Shown: positions 1 to 9,228 of the stretch, piece by piece | Layout: the number at the start of each line of letters is the position of its first letter | Position numbering within the stretch: position 1 is the stretch's first letter | DNA from: an uncultured Clostridia bacterium | Lineage (GTDB): Bacteria; Bacillota; Clostridia; Christensenellales; DTU072 | Direction: 5' to 3' | Assembly: GCA_946621465.1 (NCBI GenBank) | Contig: CAMOOO010000007.1 | Coordinates: 1 to 64,000, forward strand | Length of the DNA: 64,000 nt | Position numbers and translations under genes: made by a program | The notes under the pieces: model-generated | Database searches by the model: none | What the model saw: the letters and a program-made list of their open reading frames with translations, nothing else | What the model was told of the DNA's origin: nothing

Positions 1-20
1 CATCGGTAAACCTCCACTGA

Positions 21-44
21 ACCACCGGACTATCCGGTGGTTTT
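21..44 (+). terminator. Intrinsic terminator hairpin at the window edge
   Basis: A perfect 9-bp stem (21-29 with 33-41) closes a 3-nt loop and runs into a short T tract. It would end a plus-strand gene lying left of the window. The T tract is short, so strength is uncertain. Confidence 0.5.
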
Positions 45-51
45 CGTATAC

Positions 52-88
52 AAAATAAAAGCGTGACAAAATTGCCACGCTTATTTTT
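52..88. terminator. Bidirectional intrinsic terminator
   Basis: The stem 61-69/72-80 has one mismatch (66/75). It is flanked by an A-rich run on the left (52-60) and a T run on the right (81-87), so it can stop transcription both ways. On the minus strand it closes the rubredoxin operon, whose last gene ends at 166. Confidence 0.6.
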
Positions 89-165
89 TACTCCCCGTCC
101 TTACCGAAAAATCCCTACGGGACACTCCGATACCCTCGCGCTTTTTTACACTGATCCTTTCTATT

Positions 166-423
166 TTACTTAGATGAATCCTGCAATCGAGCGCAGACGT
201 CGCAACGCCCCAGTTCGTCAAGAGGGAGCGGCTGATGTATTCTGGTCAGCTCGGCGTAGATCGCCTTTTTTTCGGGCGAAGAACAAAAACCGGGTTGTTC
301 AATAGACGGACTATACCCTCTCCTGCCGCAAAGAACGCACTCGTTTATGAAGCGTTTTGCCGTCGGGTTCCAATTTTCCACATACAAAGAATAGCCACGT
401 TTTGTGACTTTACTGTGTGACAT
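166..423 (-). CDS. Small CxxC-pair protein of unknown function
   Basis: An 85-residue basic protein with two CxxC pairs, C29-x2-C32 (followed by GRRG) and C74-x2-C77, spaced like a zinc ribbon or rubredoxin-like metal knuckle. I do not recognise a named family. The start lies 9 nt after the rubredoxin stop, and an AAAGG sequence just before the ATG is the only visible ribosome site, with very short spacing. It is evidently co-transcribed with rubredoxin, which fits a metal-binding or redox role, but that is inference from position. The gene ends before the bidirectional terminator at 52-88. A six-frame artefact is possible but less likely given the paired cysteines and tight packing. Confidence 0.6.
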   Translation of the reverse strand: MSHSKVTKRGYSLYVENWNPTAKRFINECVLCGRRGYSPSIEQPGFCSSPEKKAIYAELTRIHQPLPLDELGRCDVCARLQDSSK

Positions 424-432
424 ACCTTTTAC

Positions 433-591
433 TTATTCAGCCGAAAAAGAATCCTTACCTACGCCGCAGAGGGGGCAGACGAAATCGTCGGGAAGGTCCT
501 CGAACTTGGTGCCGGGTGCAATACCGTTATCCGGATCGCCGATAGCCTCGTCATAGGTGTAACCGCAAATGTCGCATACGTATTTTTTCAT
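433..591 (-). CDS. Rubredoxin
   Basis: A 52-residue protein carrying the whole rubredoxin signature: C6-x2-C9-GY near the N-terminus and C39-PLC42-G near the C-terminus, with the DPDNGI and PGTKFEDLP loop segments between. The four cysteines bind one Fe and carry single electrons in the cytoplasm of anaerobes. The ribosome site AAAGGAG lies 7 nt before the ATG. A second, shorter rubredoxin domain is fused to the flavo-diiron protein encoded at 1276-3066 on the same strand. Electron delivery to that oxygen/NO reductase is therefore the obvious role, although the two genes are separated by about 680 bp of repeats and are probably separate transcripts. The small CxxC gene follows at once in the same operon. 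Confidence 0.95.
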   Translation of the reverse strand: MKKYVCDICGYTYDEAIGDPDNGIAPGTKFEDLPDDFVCPLCGVGKDSFSAE

Positions 592-673
592 AATTGTTCT
601 CCTTTTTGTTTTTAAATATTATTATAATTTCTTATAATTTTGCATTATAGTTCCGACTTGCTCCTTCTTAAAA

Positions 674-824
674 CCCCATAAAACGCCGTTTTATGGGAGA
701 AAGGCGAAACCGAGTAGTAACGATAGGTTTTTAGTCAACGCGAAAACCTATCCATAAGCGAGAGTTTCGCCGCGGTACTGCAGTCGAGTTTTTCGAGCAG
801 GTCTCCCGACTATCTTTTTTATCC
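674..824. repeat. Structured intergenic repeat, copy 1
   Basis: First of two near-identical 151-bp units placed exactly 160 bp apart. It opens with the hairpin CCCATAAAAC/GTTTTATGGG. It then has nested inverted repeats GGCGAAAC...GTTTCGCC and ATAGGTTTT...AAAACCTAT, and ends with GTCTCCCGAC plus a T-rich tail. Copies 1 and 2 differ at only a few bases. No reading frame is convincing. Confidence 0.8.
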
Positions 825-833
825 GCATTAAGC

Positions 834-984
834 CCCCATAAAACAACGTTTTATGGGAGAAAGGCGAAACCGAGTAGTAACGATAGGTTTTTAGTCAACG
901 CGAAAACCTATCCATAAGCGAGAGTTTCGCCGCAGTACTGCAGTCGAGTTTTTCGAGCAAGTCTCCCGACTATCTTTTTTATCC
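834..984. repeat. Structured intergenic repeat, copy 2
   Basis: Second copy of the 160-bp-period unit, with the same nested hairpins as copy 1. It carries the perfect palindrome GCAGTACTGC, where copy 1 has GCGGTACTGC. Near identity of the copies suggests recent duplication. Confidence 0.8.
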
Positions 985-1043
985 ATAATTTTTAATGTGC
1001 AAAAACTTTTGTTTGTTATTTAATCATTAAAGTACAAATAAAG

Positions 1044-1183
1044 TCTTGTCGGGAGACGTAAAGCCTCCATCACACTACCTATAGCGGAGAGGATGAGAGG
1101 ATTTTGGTCGAAGGAGACGCACAGCTGTACTAAAGTACTGCGTGCGTTTCTTTCGAGCAAGTCTCCCGATTATAATCTTATCC
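1044..1183. repeat. Diverged third member of the structured repeat family
   Basis: It shares the end module TCGAGCAAGTCTCCCGA plus a T-rich tail with copies 1 and 2, but has a different interior. It is bounded by CGGGAGAC on the left and GTCTCCCG on the right and holds a strong internal hairpin (ACGCACAGCTGTACT against AGTACTGCGTGCGT). A 29-nt block at 1050-1078 recurs exactly at 1251-1279, overlapping the stop codon of the flavo-diiron gene. Confidence 0.7.
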
Positions 1184-1275
1184 ATAGTCTTTACTAGATA
1201 AAATTATTTATTATGTTATTCAGTTGGTTAAAGGTACAATATCATTCTATCGGGAGACGTAAAGCCTCCATCACA

Positions 1276-3066
1276 CTACGCTATAGGCTCAAAGTCGGCA
1301 GCGCCGTGCTTACACAGCGGACAAACGATATCATCCGGCAACGTCTCCCCTTCATACACGTACCCACAGACCTTACAAACGTATCCTTTCTTCCCTTCCG
1401 TCTTCGGCTTGGGTTTGACGTTGTTCTGATAATAGGTATAGGTCATGGTCTCCACTTTACTGATAACACGCGCTTCGGTCACCGAGCAGATGAACATACC
1501 GTGCGTTCCCAGATCGACGTAGCTTTCTACTTTCAACGACATGAAAGAATTGATATAGCGCGGCAGGAATACCAGTCCGTTATCGGAGCGAAGCACCTCG
1601 CTATTCTCGAATTTGTCTACCGTTCTTCCGCTGCGGAACCCGAAGGACTCGAACACCGAGAACGGCGCCTCGATGGAGAGGCAGTTGACGTTCATAATGC
1701 CGGACTGTTTAATGACGTGGTGGGAGTAGTTTTGTTTATTGATAGTGACTGCGACGCGGTTGGGCGTATTGGTCACTTGGGTAACGGTATTGACGATCAA
1801 TCCGTTGTCTTTCGTGCCGTCGTTACTGGTGACGACGTACAATCCATAACCGATGTTAAAGAGCGCCTTCAAGTCGTTTTTGTCGGCGGTGCTATCCTGA
1901 CGGGCAAGATAATCGGTACAAAGTTCGGTAGACAGCTTTTCGATCTGTTCTTTGTTTTCGTCGTTTATTGCCGATTTAATGTGGACGCTGTTTTCGCAAT
2001 AGGTCAGGTTTTTGCATCCGGCGAGCATATTCTGCATGGTTTTGATCGCCATAGGCGCCCAGCTTCCGTTTTCGATGAAAGCAACCGTCTTGTTCTGGAA
2101 GTTGCGTTCGGTCAGGTGCAGAATAAATTCCTTCATAAAGGGGAAAATATCGGCGTTATAGGTGGTGGTAGCAAGGACGATCTTTCCGTAGCGGAAAGCG
2201 TCTTCGACAGCCTCTGCCATGTCGCAACGAGCAAGGTCGTTGACGGCGACCTTCGGGCAACCTTTTGCCTTTAATTTTTCGGCGAGCAGTTCCGCCGCCT
2301 GTTTTGTGTGTCCGTAAACGGAAGTATAGCAGACGCAAACGCCGTCCGTCTCTACGCCGTAGGAAGACCACATTTTATATAGATTGAGGTAGTAACCGAG
2401 GTTTTCAGTCAGTACCGGTCCATGCAGAGGACAGATCTTTTCGATCTCCAGGTTGGCGGCTTTTTTCAGTACCGCTTGCACCTGCGCGCCGTATTTGCCG
2501 ACGATGCCGAAATAGTACCTACGCGCTTCGCACGCCCAGTCCTCGTCGACGTCGCTTGCGCCAAACTTGCCGAAGCCGTCGGCGGAAAAGAGTACCTTAT
2601 CGGTAGAGTCGTAGGTCATGATGACTTCCGGCCAGTGTACCATCGGCGCCGTGACGAAGGTAAGGGTATGCTTGCCCAGTTGCAGGGTATCCCCTTCGCC
2701 TACCACGATGCGACGATCGGAAAAATCGGTTCCGAAAAAGTTTTGCATCATGACAAACGCTTTCGCCGAAGAAACGACGGTAGCGGACGGGAAGGCTTTT
2801 AAGAAATTGACGATGTTTGCCGAATGGTCCGGCTCCATATGTTGGACGACGAGATAGTCCGGTTTGCGCTTGCCAAGTGCTTTTTGCACGTTATCAAGCC
2901 ACTCGTGGGTAAAGGACGCGTCCACCGTATCCATAACGGCGATTTTGCTGTCCATAATAACGTAAGAGTTATAGGCCATACCGTTGGGAACGACGTACTG
3001 TCCCTCAAATAGGTCGATGTTGCGGTCGTTTACTCCAACGTGAATGATGTCTTCGGTAATTTTCAT
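1276..3066 (-). CDS. Flavo-diiron protein with flavin reductase and rubredoxin domains
   Basis: A 596-residue cytoplasmic oxygen and/or nitric oxide reductase of the flavo-diiron family. Domains in order: a metallo-beta-lactamase-like diiron domain (about 1-250) with the ligand motif H76-x-E78-x-D80-H81; a flavodoxin domain (about 255-390) opening with YTSVYGHT for FMN; a flavin-reductase-like FMN domain (about 405-545); and a C-terminal rubredoxin (C564, C567, C582, C585). The plain family has only the first two domains, so this is an extended form able to pass electrons from a reduced pyridine nucleotide or flavin to the diiron site within one chain. The start is set by AGAGGTG 5 nt upstream of the ATG. 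A good promoter lies at 3100-3128. It stands alone and probably protects the anaerobe from oxygen or NO. Confidence 0.95.
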   Translation of the reverse strand: MKITEDIIHVGVNDRNIDLFEGQYVVPNGMAYNSYVIMDSKIAVMDTVDASFTHEWLDNVQKALGKRKPDYLVVQHMEPDHSANIVNFLKAFPSATVVSSAKAFVMMQNFFGTDFSDRRIVVGEGDTLQLGKHTLTFVTAPMVHWPEVIMTYDSTDKVLFSADGFGKFGASDVDEDWACEARRYYFGIVGKYGAQVQAVLKKAANLEIEKICPLHGPVLTENLGYYLNLYKMWSSYGVETDGVCVCYTSVYGHTKQAAELLAEKLKAKGCPKVAVNDLARCDMAEAVEDAFRYGKIVLATTTYNADIFPFMKEFILHLTERNFQNKTVAFIENGSWAPMAIKTMQNMLAGCKNLTYCENSVHIKSAINDENKEQIEKLSTELCTDYLARQDSTADKNDLKALFNIGYGLYVVTSNDGTKDNGLIVNTVTQVTNTPNRVAVTINKQNYSHHVIKQSGIMNVNCLSIEAPFSVFESFGFRSGRTVDKFENSEVLRSDNGLVFLPRYINSFMSLKVESYVDLGTHGMFICSVTEARVISKVETMTYTYYQNNVKPKPKTEGKKGYVCKVCGYVYEGETLPDDIVCPLCKHGAADFEPIA

Positions 3067-3099
3067 ATTGCACCTCTGTGTAATTTTATAATATAAATT

Positions 3100-3128
3100 A
3101 TTTTATAATAAATATAGTTCCATGTCAA
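3100..3128 (-). promoter_or_regulatory. Sigma-A promoter of the flavo-diiron gene
   Basis: On the minus strand the -35 TTGACA (3123-3128) is separated by 17 nt from the -10 TAAAAT (3100-3105). A 5' leader of roughly 30 nt precedes the start codon. Confidence 0.7.
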
Positions 3129-3144
3129 TACGTAAAAAAAATAC

Positions 3145-3350
3145 CGGAGTGGCTATTTTTAAGTGATTTTGTGCAGAAATGAGCTTAGTCGTAGTGGACT
3201 ACTACAAGCGAAATTTATGCGCAAGCTCACAAAAATACATTTATCATCCGCATTTTATCAAAAAATAAGCAATTTTTTAAGACCATTTTTTGATCTCGAA
3301 CAGATGACTGTCGTTTTGTGAGCGTAAATCACTAAATAAGAGCCGCTCCC
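3145..3350. repeat. Palindromic 206-bp intergenic element
   Basis: The ends form an imperfect inverted repeat of about 25 bp (3145-3169 with 3326-3350, sharing GGCT and AGTGATTT). A second inverted repeat, GCTCACAAAA/TTTTGTGAGC, lies inside. No protein is encoded. It resembles a miniature inverted-repeat element or a structured RNA and fills most of the 370-bp gap between the flavo-diiron promoter and the terminator at 3377-3408. Confidence 0.5.
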
Positions 3351-3376
3351 AAAAATACGGCTCCTTCCCGGGCGAC

Positions 3377-3408
3377 AAAAAGGCGCGGTATTTAGCCGCG
3401 CCCTTTTT
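3377..3408. terminator. Bidirectional terminator after the GPH symporter
   Basis: Seven-bp GC stem GGCGCGG/CCGCGCC (3382-3388 with 3396-3402), with A5 on the left and T5 on the right. It lies 29 bp past the symporter stop. Confidence 0.85.
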
Positions 3409-3436
3409 CATGTATGCTTTTTTATTTAACCGAGAG

Positions 3437-5140
3437 TCATGCCGGTTCTTTCACTAACCCTTCCTCCTCTTCCGGGACGACGGGAGTAAGCGGTCCGGAC
3501 TTCTCCGCGGCGCGCCGCTGTAATTCTTCTATGATCTTAGCGTGTTTTTCCTCCGACAGGTCGTAGAAGAAATAGGGTATGGCGGAGAGAACTTTTGCCG
3601 TGACCATGAGGATGATGGTCCACAGGAATACCTGGCTCCTGGTATCGTCGAAGTAAAGAATATTCCATTCCGAAGTAAACCCGACCATGGCGTAGACCGC
3701 GGGAACGATCAGGCACAGCACACGGTTGAGGGGGTTGAAGATGATGCCGAAAATACCGGCGCTGCTTTCCAATCTCTCCCCGGATACGTATTGCTGATAG
3801 TCCCAGATATCGGGGGTCATCAAGTCGCATGCCATGGAACTGAAAATGTTAAAGAAGTTAATAGACCCCAGTCCCAAGAACAGTATCACCAAGCTGTTGG
3901 TGTATACGCCGATGACTTGCACGCCGAAGGAAAGGATCTGTAAAAATGACGTGATGAGGTAGGTCTTCTTTCTGCCCCACTTTTTCAGTGCTTTGGGAAC
4001 GAAAGGCAGACCGATGGTGGCAAAGCACCCGGAGACGCCGGTGAGGATACCCAAAAGGTAGTCCATACGGAGGGCGTAGACGACCATGACGTTGAGAATG
4101 GCAATGGCGCCGCTTTGGATGTTGTTGATCCAACCGCTGATGTTGGTGATCCAGAAATACTTGTTCCTCAGTACCTCTTTCATACCCTTGGTCATGCTGA
4201 CGCTGGGCTTGTGATCGGCTTCGACGATGACGCGTTCTTTCAACCCGAAGACCTGCACGAGGACCATAGGCGTACAAATAAGAACGCCGGCAGGGATGAT
4301 ATACTGATAGGTACGGATGTCGTTAAGTCCGCCGACAAAAGCGGCGAAGATGGGTAAAAGCACCATAAACAGTCCACCCACAGCGCCGGAGACGAACATC
4401 TCCCAAGTACGTATCCTCGTACGCTCTTGCGCTTTGGGGGTCATCAGGTTCATAATGTTCCCTTTCTGCGCGTGGAAGTTACTGAATAATCCAAAGAAAC
4501 TGAACAGCAAGTTGACTACCCACAATTTGGTGGCATAGTCCCACTCCTTGATCGGCAAAAAGCCCATCAACAGAACGCAAACGATGGTGGGGATGCTCCC
4601 GACTAAGACCCAAGTACGGAATTTACCGAATCGTCTGGCGAGCGTACGGAAAAGAAGGATGTGATAGTACACCGAGAAAACGTTGAACAAAAAGAACGTC
4701 GCCATGATCTGCGGAAAGGCGGGAATGATTTTTTCCGTTCGCGCCGCCGGAATGAACAAACACCCTATGCCCAGTACCACGCATACCGCGCAGATAATAT
4801 GTATCAGCATCATGGTCTTTTTGGGCGGACGTCCCAAGTTGTCCACGATGGACATCGTCAGCGGTGAAAAGAAGAAGAAAAGAAGTCCCAGCAGTCCGAT
4901 AATGAAAATATCGTGGAAGGAAATCCCGTACACCGCGCCAACCAAAAAGCTGGACGCCGCAAACGATACGTACCCAAGCACGTTTCCTACCCCCGTTCCG
5001 CCGGAACCGCCGATACAGAGAAGTACCAGTTCTTTGTTGGAAATATAGTTCCCCTCTTTAGGGACCTTCCAATGAGTTTTAAAGTCTACGAAACCGTCTT
5101 TGACTTTTGTTTTTACGCCGGAAAGTGAAAATTTAGCCAT
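3437..5140 (-). CDS. GPH-type (MFS_2) sugar:cation symporter
   Basis: A 567-residue polytopic membrane protein with about 12 hydrophobic segments. It has the look of the glycoside-pentoside-hexuronide:cation symporter family: a TMSIVDNLGRPPKK cytoplasmic loop after the first pair of helices, and an MTPDIWDYQQYVSGERLE stretch typical of helices VIII-IX. It should import a glycoside or small sugar with Na+ or H+. The C-terminus is a charged cytoplasmic tail (EEEEGLVKEPA). The substrate cannot be read from sequence. It starts 3 nt after the stop of the LRR lipoprotein, so the two are translationally coupled. A similar transporter sits at 60717-62597. Confidence 0.88.
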   Translation of the reverse strand: MAKFSLSGVKTKVKDGFVDFKTHWKVPKEGNYISNKELVLLCIGGSGGTGVGNVLGYVSFAASSFLVGAVYGISFHDIFIIGLLGLLFFFFSPLTMSIVDNLGRPPKKTMMLIHIICAVCVVLGIGCLFIPAARTEKIIPAFPQIMATFFLFNVFSVYYHILLFRTLARRFGKFRTWVLVGSIPTIVCVLLMGFLPIKEWDYATKLWVVNLLFSFFGLFSNFHAQKGNIMNLMTPKAQERTRIRTWEMFVSGAVGGLFMVLLPIFAAFVGGLNDIRTYQYIIPAGVLICTPMVLVQVFGLKERVIVEADHKPSVSMTKGMKEVLRNKYFWITNISGWINNIQSGAIAILNVMVVYALRMDYLLGILTGVSGCFATIGLPFVPKALKKWGRKKTYLITSFLQILSFGVQVIGVYTNSLVILFLGLGSINFFNIFSSMACDLMTPDIWDYQQYVSGERLESSAGIFGIIFNPLNRVLCLIVPAVYAMVGFTSEWNILYFDDTRSQVFLWTIILMVTAKVLSAIPYFFYDLSEEKHAKIIEELQRRAAEKSGPLTPVVPEEEEGLVKEPA

Positions 5141-5143
5141 ACT

Positions 5144-5953
5144 CTATTCCCCCACGTAGGTCGGCGACATGGCGCTGTTTGCCATACCGGTGGTCTGAGG
5201 ACGCCAACTTTTTCCGCACTGAATCCGCTCTATCCGTTTCTTTGTCGTAAAGGTTTTTAGGGCGGTAGACGTGGTTGAATAGAACCCGTAATCGCCGATA
5301 CTCTCCAGCGTCGAAGGAAGACACAGTTCTTCAAAAGACTCGCAGTAAGAACAACCGTCCCTGCCGACCGTCCTTAGTCCTTCGTTTAATTCGATCTTCT
5401 TCAGTCCGCTGCATTTAAAGAAAGAATAGTCCCCTATCTCGGTGACGGTGGACGCCAAAGTGACCTTTTCTAAATTGGAACACATATAGAAAGCGCAGGA
5501 CTCGATTTTAGTTACGCCCTCCGGCACGACGTATTCTTTGGACTCCCTTTGGTTGGGGTAGGCAATAAGCGTCGTCATTTCTTTGTTAAAAATAACACCA
5601 TCGACAGAGCAAAAGTAAGGGTTCTCTTCGTCAACGATGTATTCTCGTAAATTTTTACAGGTGCCGCAAAAGGCGCGATAGGATATTTTCTGAACGTTTT
5701 TGCCGATCGTGATCGACTCTAGGTATTCGGCGGCCGACACCGCATACTCCCCTATCTCCACCACCGGTTTGCCTTCGTACTCCGCAGGAATAACCAACTC
5801 TTTGTGACTGCTGTTTCCCTCGTATTCGGACAGCTTTTTTCCGCCGTCCACGTCTTTGTAGGTTATCTCATCGTCGGTGCTGAATAGATTACATCCTGCC
5901 AAAACCATGAGCAAAATCACTACGCATAAAATAATTTGATATACTCTTTTCAT
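5144..5953 (-). CDS. BspA-like leucine-rich-repeat lipoprotein
   Basis: A 269-residue exported lipoprotein. The N-terminus is a signal peptide ending in the lipobox LAGC, with C21 as the lipidated residue. The body (about 70-235) is built of LRR_5/BspA-type repeats (for example VTKIESCAFYMCSNLEKVTL and VTEIGDYSFFKCSGLKKIEL). Such proteins display repeats at the surface and usually bind other proteins or glycans. The last 35 residues (from about TKKRIERIQCGK) no longer fit the repeat, so the gene may have been shortened. It precedes the GPH symporter by 3 nt. The promoter lies only 9 nt upstream of the ATG and no ribosome site is visible. Confidence 0.85.
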   Translation of the reverse strand: MKRVYQIILCVVILLMVLAGCNLFSTDDEITYKDVDGGKKLSEYEGNSSHKELVIPAEYEGKPVVEIGEYAVSAAEYLESITIGKNVQKISYRAFCGTCKNLREYIVDEENPYFCSVDGVIFNKEMTTLIAYPNQRESKEYVVPEGVTKIESCAFYMCSNLEKVTLASTVTEIGDYSFFKCSGLKKIELNEGLRTVGRDGCSYCESFEELCLPSTLESIGDYGFYSTTSTALKTFTTKKRIERIQCGKSWRPQTTGMANSAMSPTYVGE

Positions 5954-5962
5954 AATATTTTA

Positions 5963-5990
5963 ATTATAGCACAATCAAAGGCTTTGTCAA
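5963..5990 (-). promoter_or_regulatory. Promoter of the LRR lipoprotein-symporter operon, probably leaderless
   Basis: The -35 TTGACA (5985-5990), a 16-nt spacer and the -10 TATAAT (5963-5968) are followed by only 9 nt before the ATG. The mRNA should begin at or within a few bases of the start codon. Confidence 0.75.
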
Positions 5991-6010
5991 TATGCTTTTC
6001 CATATAGAAC

Positions 6011-6041
6011 AAGCCCCGCAAAGTTCTGCCTTGCGGGGCTT
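6011..6041 (-). terminator. Terminator of groES-groEL
   Basis: Perfect 11-bp stem AAGCCCCGCAA/TTGCGGGGCTT located 38 bp past the groEL stop. The following T run on the minus strand is poor (GTTCTATAT), so it may act partly as an mRNA 3' stabiliser. Confidence 0.65.
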
Positions 6042-6078
6042 GTTATAAAGGGTATTTTATCCCTTAAATCGACTTATA

Positions 6079-7710
<1,632 letters not shown>

Positions 7711-7715
7711 CTATA

Positions 7716-8000
7716 TTACTCTACGATTGCCAAGATATCGCTCTGGCGGATGATGGTCACGTCTCCGCCGTCCAGTTTGAAGTCCGTCCCGGCGTATTTG
7801 GAATAAAGGATCTTATCTCCGACCTTTACTTCCATTTTTATTTCTTTGCCGTCTACGATACCACCGGGTCCTACGGCAATAACGGTCGCCATAACCGGTT
7901 TTTCTTTGGCGGTTCCGGTGAGAATGATACCGCTGGCGGTAGTCTCTCTCATCTCTTCTTGTTTGATAACGACTTTATCAAATAACGGTTTTAAAGTCAT
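7716..8000 (-). CDS. groES: Co-chaperonin GroES (Hsp10)
   Basis: A 94-residue co-chaperonin of full family length. It has the basic LKPLFDKVVIKQ start, the mobile loop TTASGIILTGTAKEKP (about residues 21-36), and the DILAIVE end. It caps the GroEL ring and drives folding cycles. The ribosome site AAAGGAGGT lies just upstream of the ATG. It is the first gene of the two-gene operon, with the CIRCE operator and promoter directly upstream. Confidence 0.98.
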   Translation of the reverse strand: MTLKPLFDKVVIKQEEMRETTASGIILTGTAKEKPVMATVIAVGPGGIVDGKEIKMEVKVGDKILYSKYAGTDFKLDGGDVTIIRQSDILAIVE

Positions 8001-8031
8001 TTTTTTTACCTCCTTTTATTATCAACGTTTT

Positions 8032-8058
8032 TTAGCACTCAATGTGTTTGACTGCTAA
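8032..8058. promoter_or_regulatory. CIRCE operator (HrcA binding site)
   Basis: TTAGCACTC, 9 nt, GACTGCTAA. This is the CIRCE inverted repeat with one departure in the right arm (GACTGCTAA for GAGTGCTAA). It covers the predicted transcription start of groES-groEL, where HrcA represses in other Bacillota. No hrcA gene lies in the window. Confidence 0.9.
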
Positions 8059-8060
8059 CT

Positions 8061-8089
8061 ATTATAGCACCGACCCAGACTATTATCAA
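8061..8089 (-). promoter_or_regulatory. Sigma-A promoter of groES-groEL
   Basis: The -35 TTGATA (8084-8089), a 17-nt spacer and the -10 TATAAT (8061-8066) lie immediately upstream of the CIRCE element. Confidence 0.85.
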
Positions 8090-8428
8090 GTAATTGACGG
8101 TATTTTTTTTCACGAAATAAAAAATATTTTGTCGAAAAGGTCTCTTCCTCCGGTGCCCTACATACTATCAATTCGACGTGAAGTTTTTTTACTCCTAGCA
8201 TTTATTAAATTTTTTTCACCCATCCGCTCAAAAGACCATTGTATAACATCCCGGGTATATCTGCTCTTTTATTATCAATATTATAGTTGGCCGTGAATGG
8301 AGCTTAGGTACGATATAAAAAGCGAGAGCCGGCGGCTACCCTGCCGATTATACGATTTACGGTAATAAAAACGCACTTTTATATTTAAATTGGCGTTCAA
8401 AGAGAATTATTGCTCTCATTTTTGTTTT
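8090..8428. other. Intergenic stretch without recognised features
   Basis: AT-rich DNA between the groES promoter and the terminator of the next minus-strand operon. I see no convincing reading frame, repeat or RNA structure here. Confidence 0.5.
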
Positions 8429-8461
8429 AAAAAAGGGACTCTTTTTTAGTGAAAGAATCCC
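8429..8461 (-). terminator. Intrinsic terminator of the small-gene operon
   Basis: Ten-position stem GGGACTCTTT/AAAGAATCCC (8435-8444 with 8452-8461) with one mismatch. Read on the minus strand it runs into T6 (8429-8434). Confidence 0.75.
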
Positions 8462-8532
8462 TCTATTTTTATTTACCGATCGTGCCTAACCTTTTACGAA
8501 AAAGGGAACAATGAAAGATAAAGCATTTTTTT

Positions 8533-8859
8533 TCATAGCTCCGTTTGATAGGCGAGGAAGGCGCACTTTTTGAGTACGAGAGCTGCCATTTTGAGTAGTC
8601 TTTTTTTCTCCTCTCTTACACGGTACCTGGTCAGTCCCACTTTTTTTGCATATTCCCTTTCGGAAACTTTTTTTACGCACAGCGCGTACAAAAGGTCCTT
8701 TTCCCAGGCGCTGAAACCGTTCAGACATCTATCGATCAGTGTCATTCCGATATCCTCGTTTTGTAATACCCTTTTCAGATAATCTCTTTCGTCGTATTCT
8801 GCAAGCAGTCGGTTCGCCCATTGCAGTTCGGCGTCTATAGTATCTCCACCTCCAACCAT
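8533..8859 (-). CDS. Small sigma-region-4-like HTH protein
   Basis: Up to 108 residues. The second half (about 45-100) reads like a sigma-70 region 4 or phage-type late regulator: GFSAWEKDLLYALCVKKVSEREYAKKVGLTRYRVREEKKRL, that is, a helix, a turn and a basic recognition helix. DNA binding or RNA polymerase contact is inferred. The ATG at 8857-8859 lacks a ribosome site. Instead GGTGGAGATACT leads straight into an in-frame ATA (8836-8838) that overlaps the TAG stop of the upstream gene as ATAG, giving a 101-residue product. I consider the ATA start more likely. The partner gene is at 8835-9146. Confidence 0.65.
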   Translation of the reverse strand: MVGGGDTIDAELQWANRLLAEYDERDYLKRVLQNEDIGMTLIDRCLNGFSAWEKDLLYALCVKKVSEREYAKKVGLTRYRVREEKKRLLKMAALVLKKCAFLAYQTEL

Positions 8860-9083
8860 TTTTTGATGGAACCGTCCCTTTCCATCTCCTCTCTATAATC
8901 CTTTAATTCGCATATGCCCAGCAGTTTCCACGTTCTCATCAGGCGGAATTCATATCCTCTTTTTATAAAAAGCAATAATAATTTTCCGCTTCTTTCATCA
9001 CGGTAGGGCAATCGAAGTTCCTCTTTCGTTTCTCCGGCGAGCGCTTTTTCCACCCCCTCTTTCAGACTGCCGTCAAGCGGCAT
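8835..9083 (-). CDS. Small hypothetical protein, probably starting at an AUU codon at 9146
   Basis: From the ATG at 9083 this is an 82-residue protein with no ribosome site (CTGCCAA precedes it). In frame upstream lies a natural-looking N-terminus, IIDKLTITLGAKFDYEEIVCQ. That extension begins at ATT (9144-9146), 9 nt after a near-perfect GGGGAGGTGA ribosome site at 9153-9162, and no ATG, GTG or TTG is available in this frame. The likely product is therefore 103 residues (8835-9146). The fold is unknown; it is a charged alpha/beta sequence. It overlaps the following HTH gene and shares its operon. A promoter is present at 9200-9228. Confidence 0.55.
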   Translation of the reverse strand: MPLDGSLKEGVEKALAGETKEELRLPYRDERSGKLLLLFIKRGYEFRLMRTWKLLGICELKDYREEMERDGSIKKWLEVEIL

Positions 9084-9199
9084 TTGGCAGACGATCTCTT
9101 CGTAGTCGAATTTCGCGCCGAGCGTTATAGTGAGTTTGTCGATAATAGTAGGTCACCTCCCCAAACGTTACTTTCTTTGCAAAGAATTTTTATGTGCCA

Positions 9200-9228
9200 A
9201 TAGTATCATATTGACAAAAGTTTTTCAA
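9200..9228 (-). promoter_or_regulatory. Promoter of the two small genes
   Basis: The -35 TTGAAA (9223-9228), 17 nt and the -10 TACTAT (9200-9205) on the minus strand. It overlaps a weaker plus-strand pair, TTGACA (9211-9216) and TACAAT (9232-9237) with 15-nt spacing, which could serve the divergent gene at 9451. Confidence 0.65.

Noticed and set aside
1213..2274. Long plus-strand open frame opposite the flavo-diiron gene
   Set aside because: It is antisense to a well-supported gene, has no ribosome site, and its translation looks like a codon-bias shadow.
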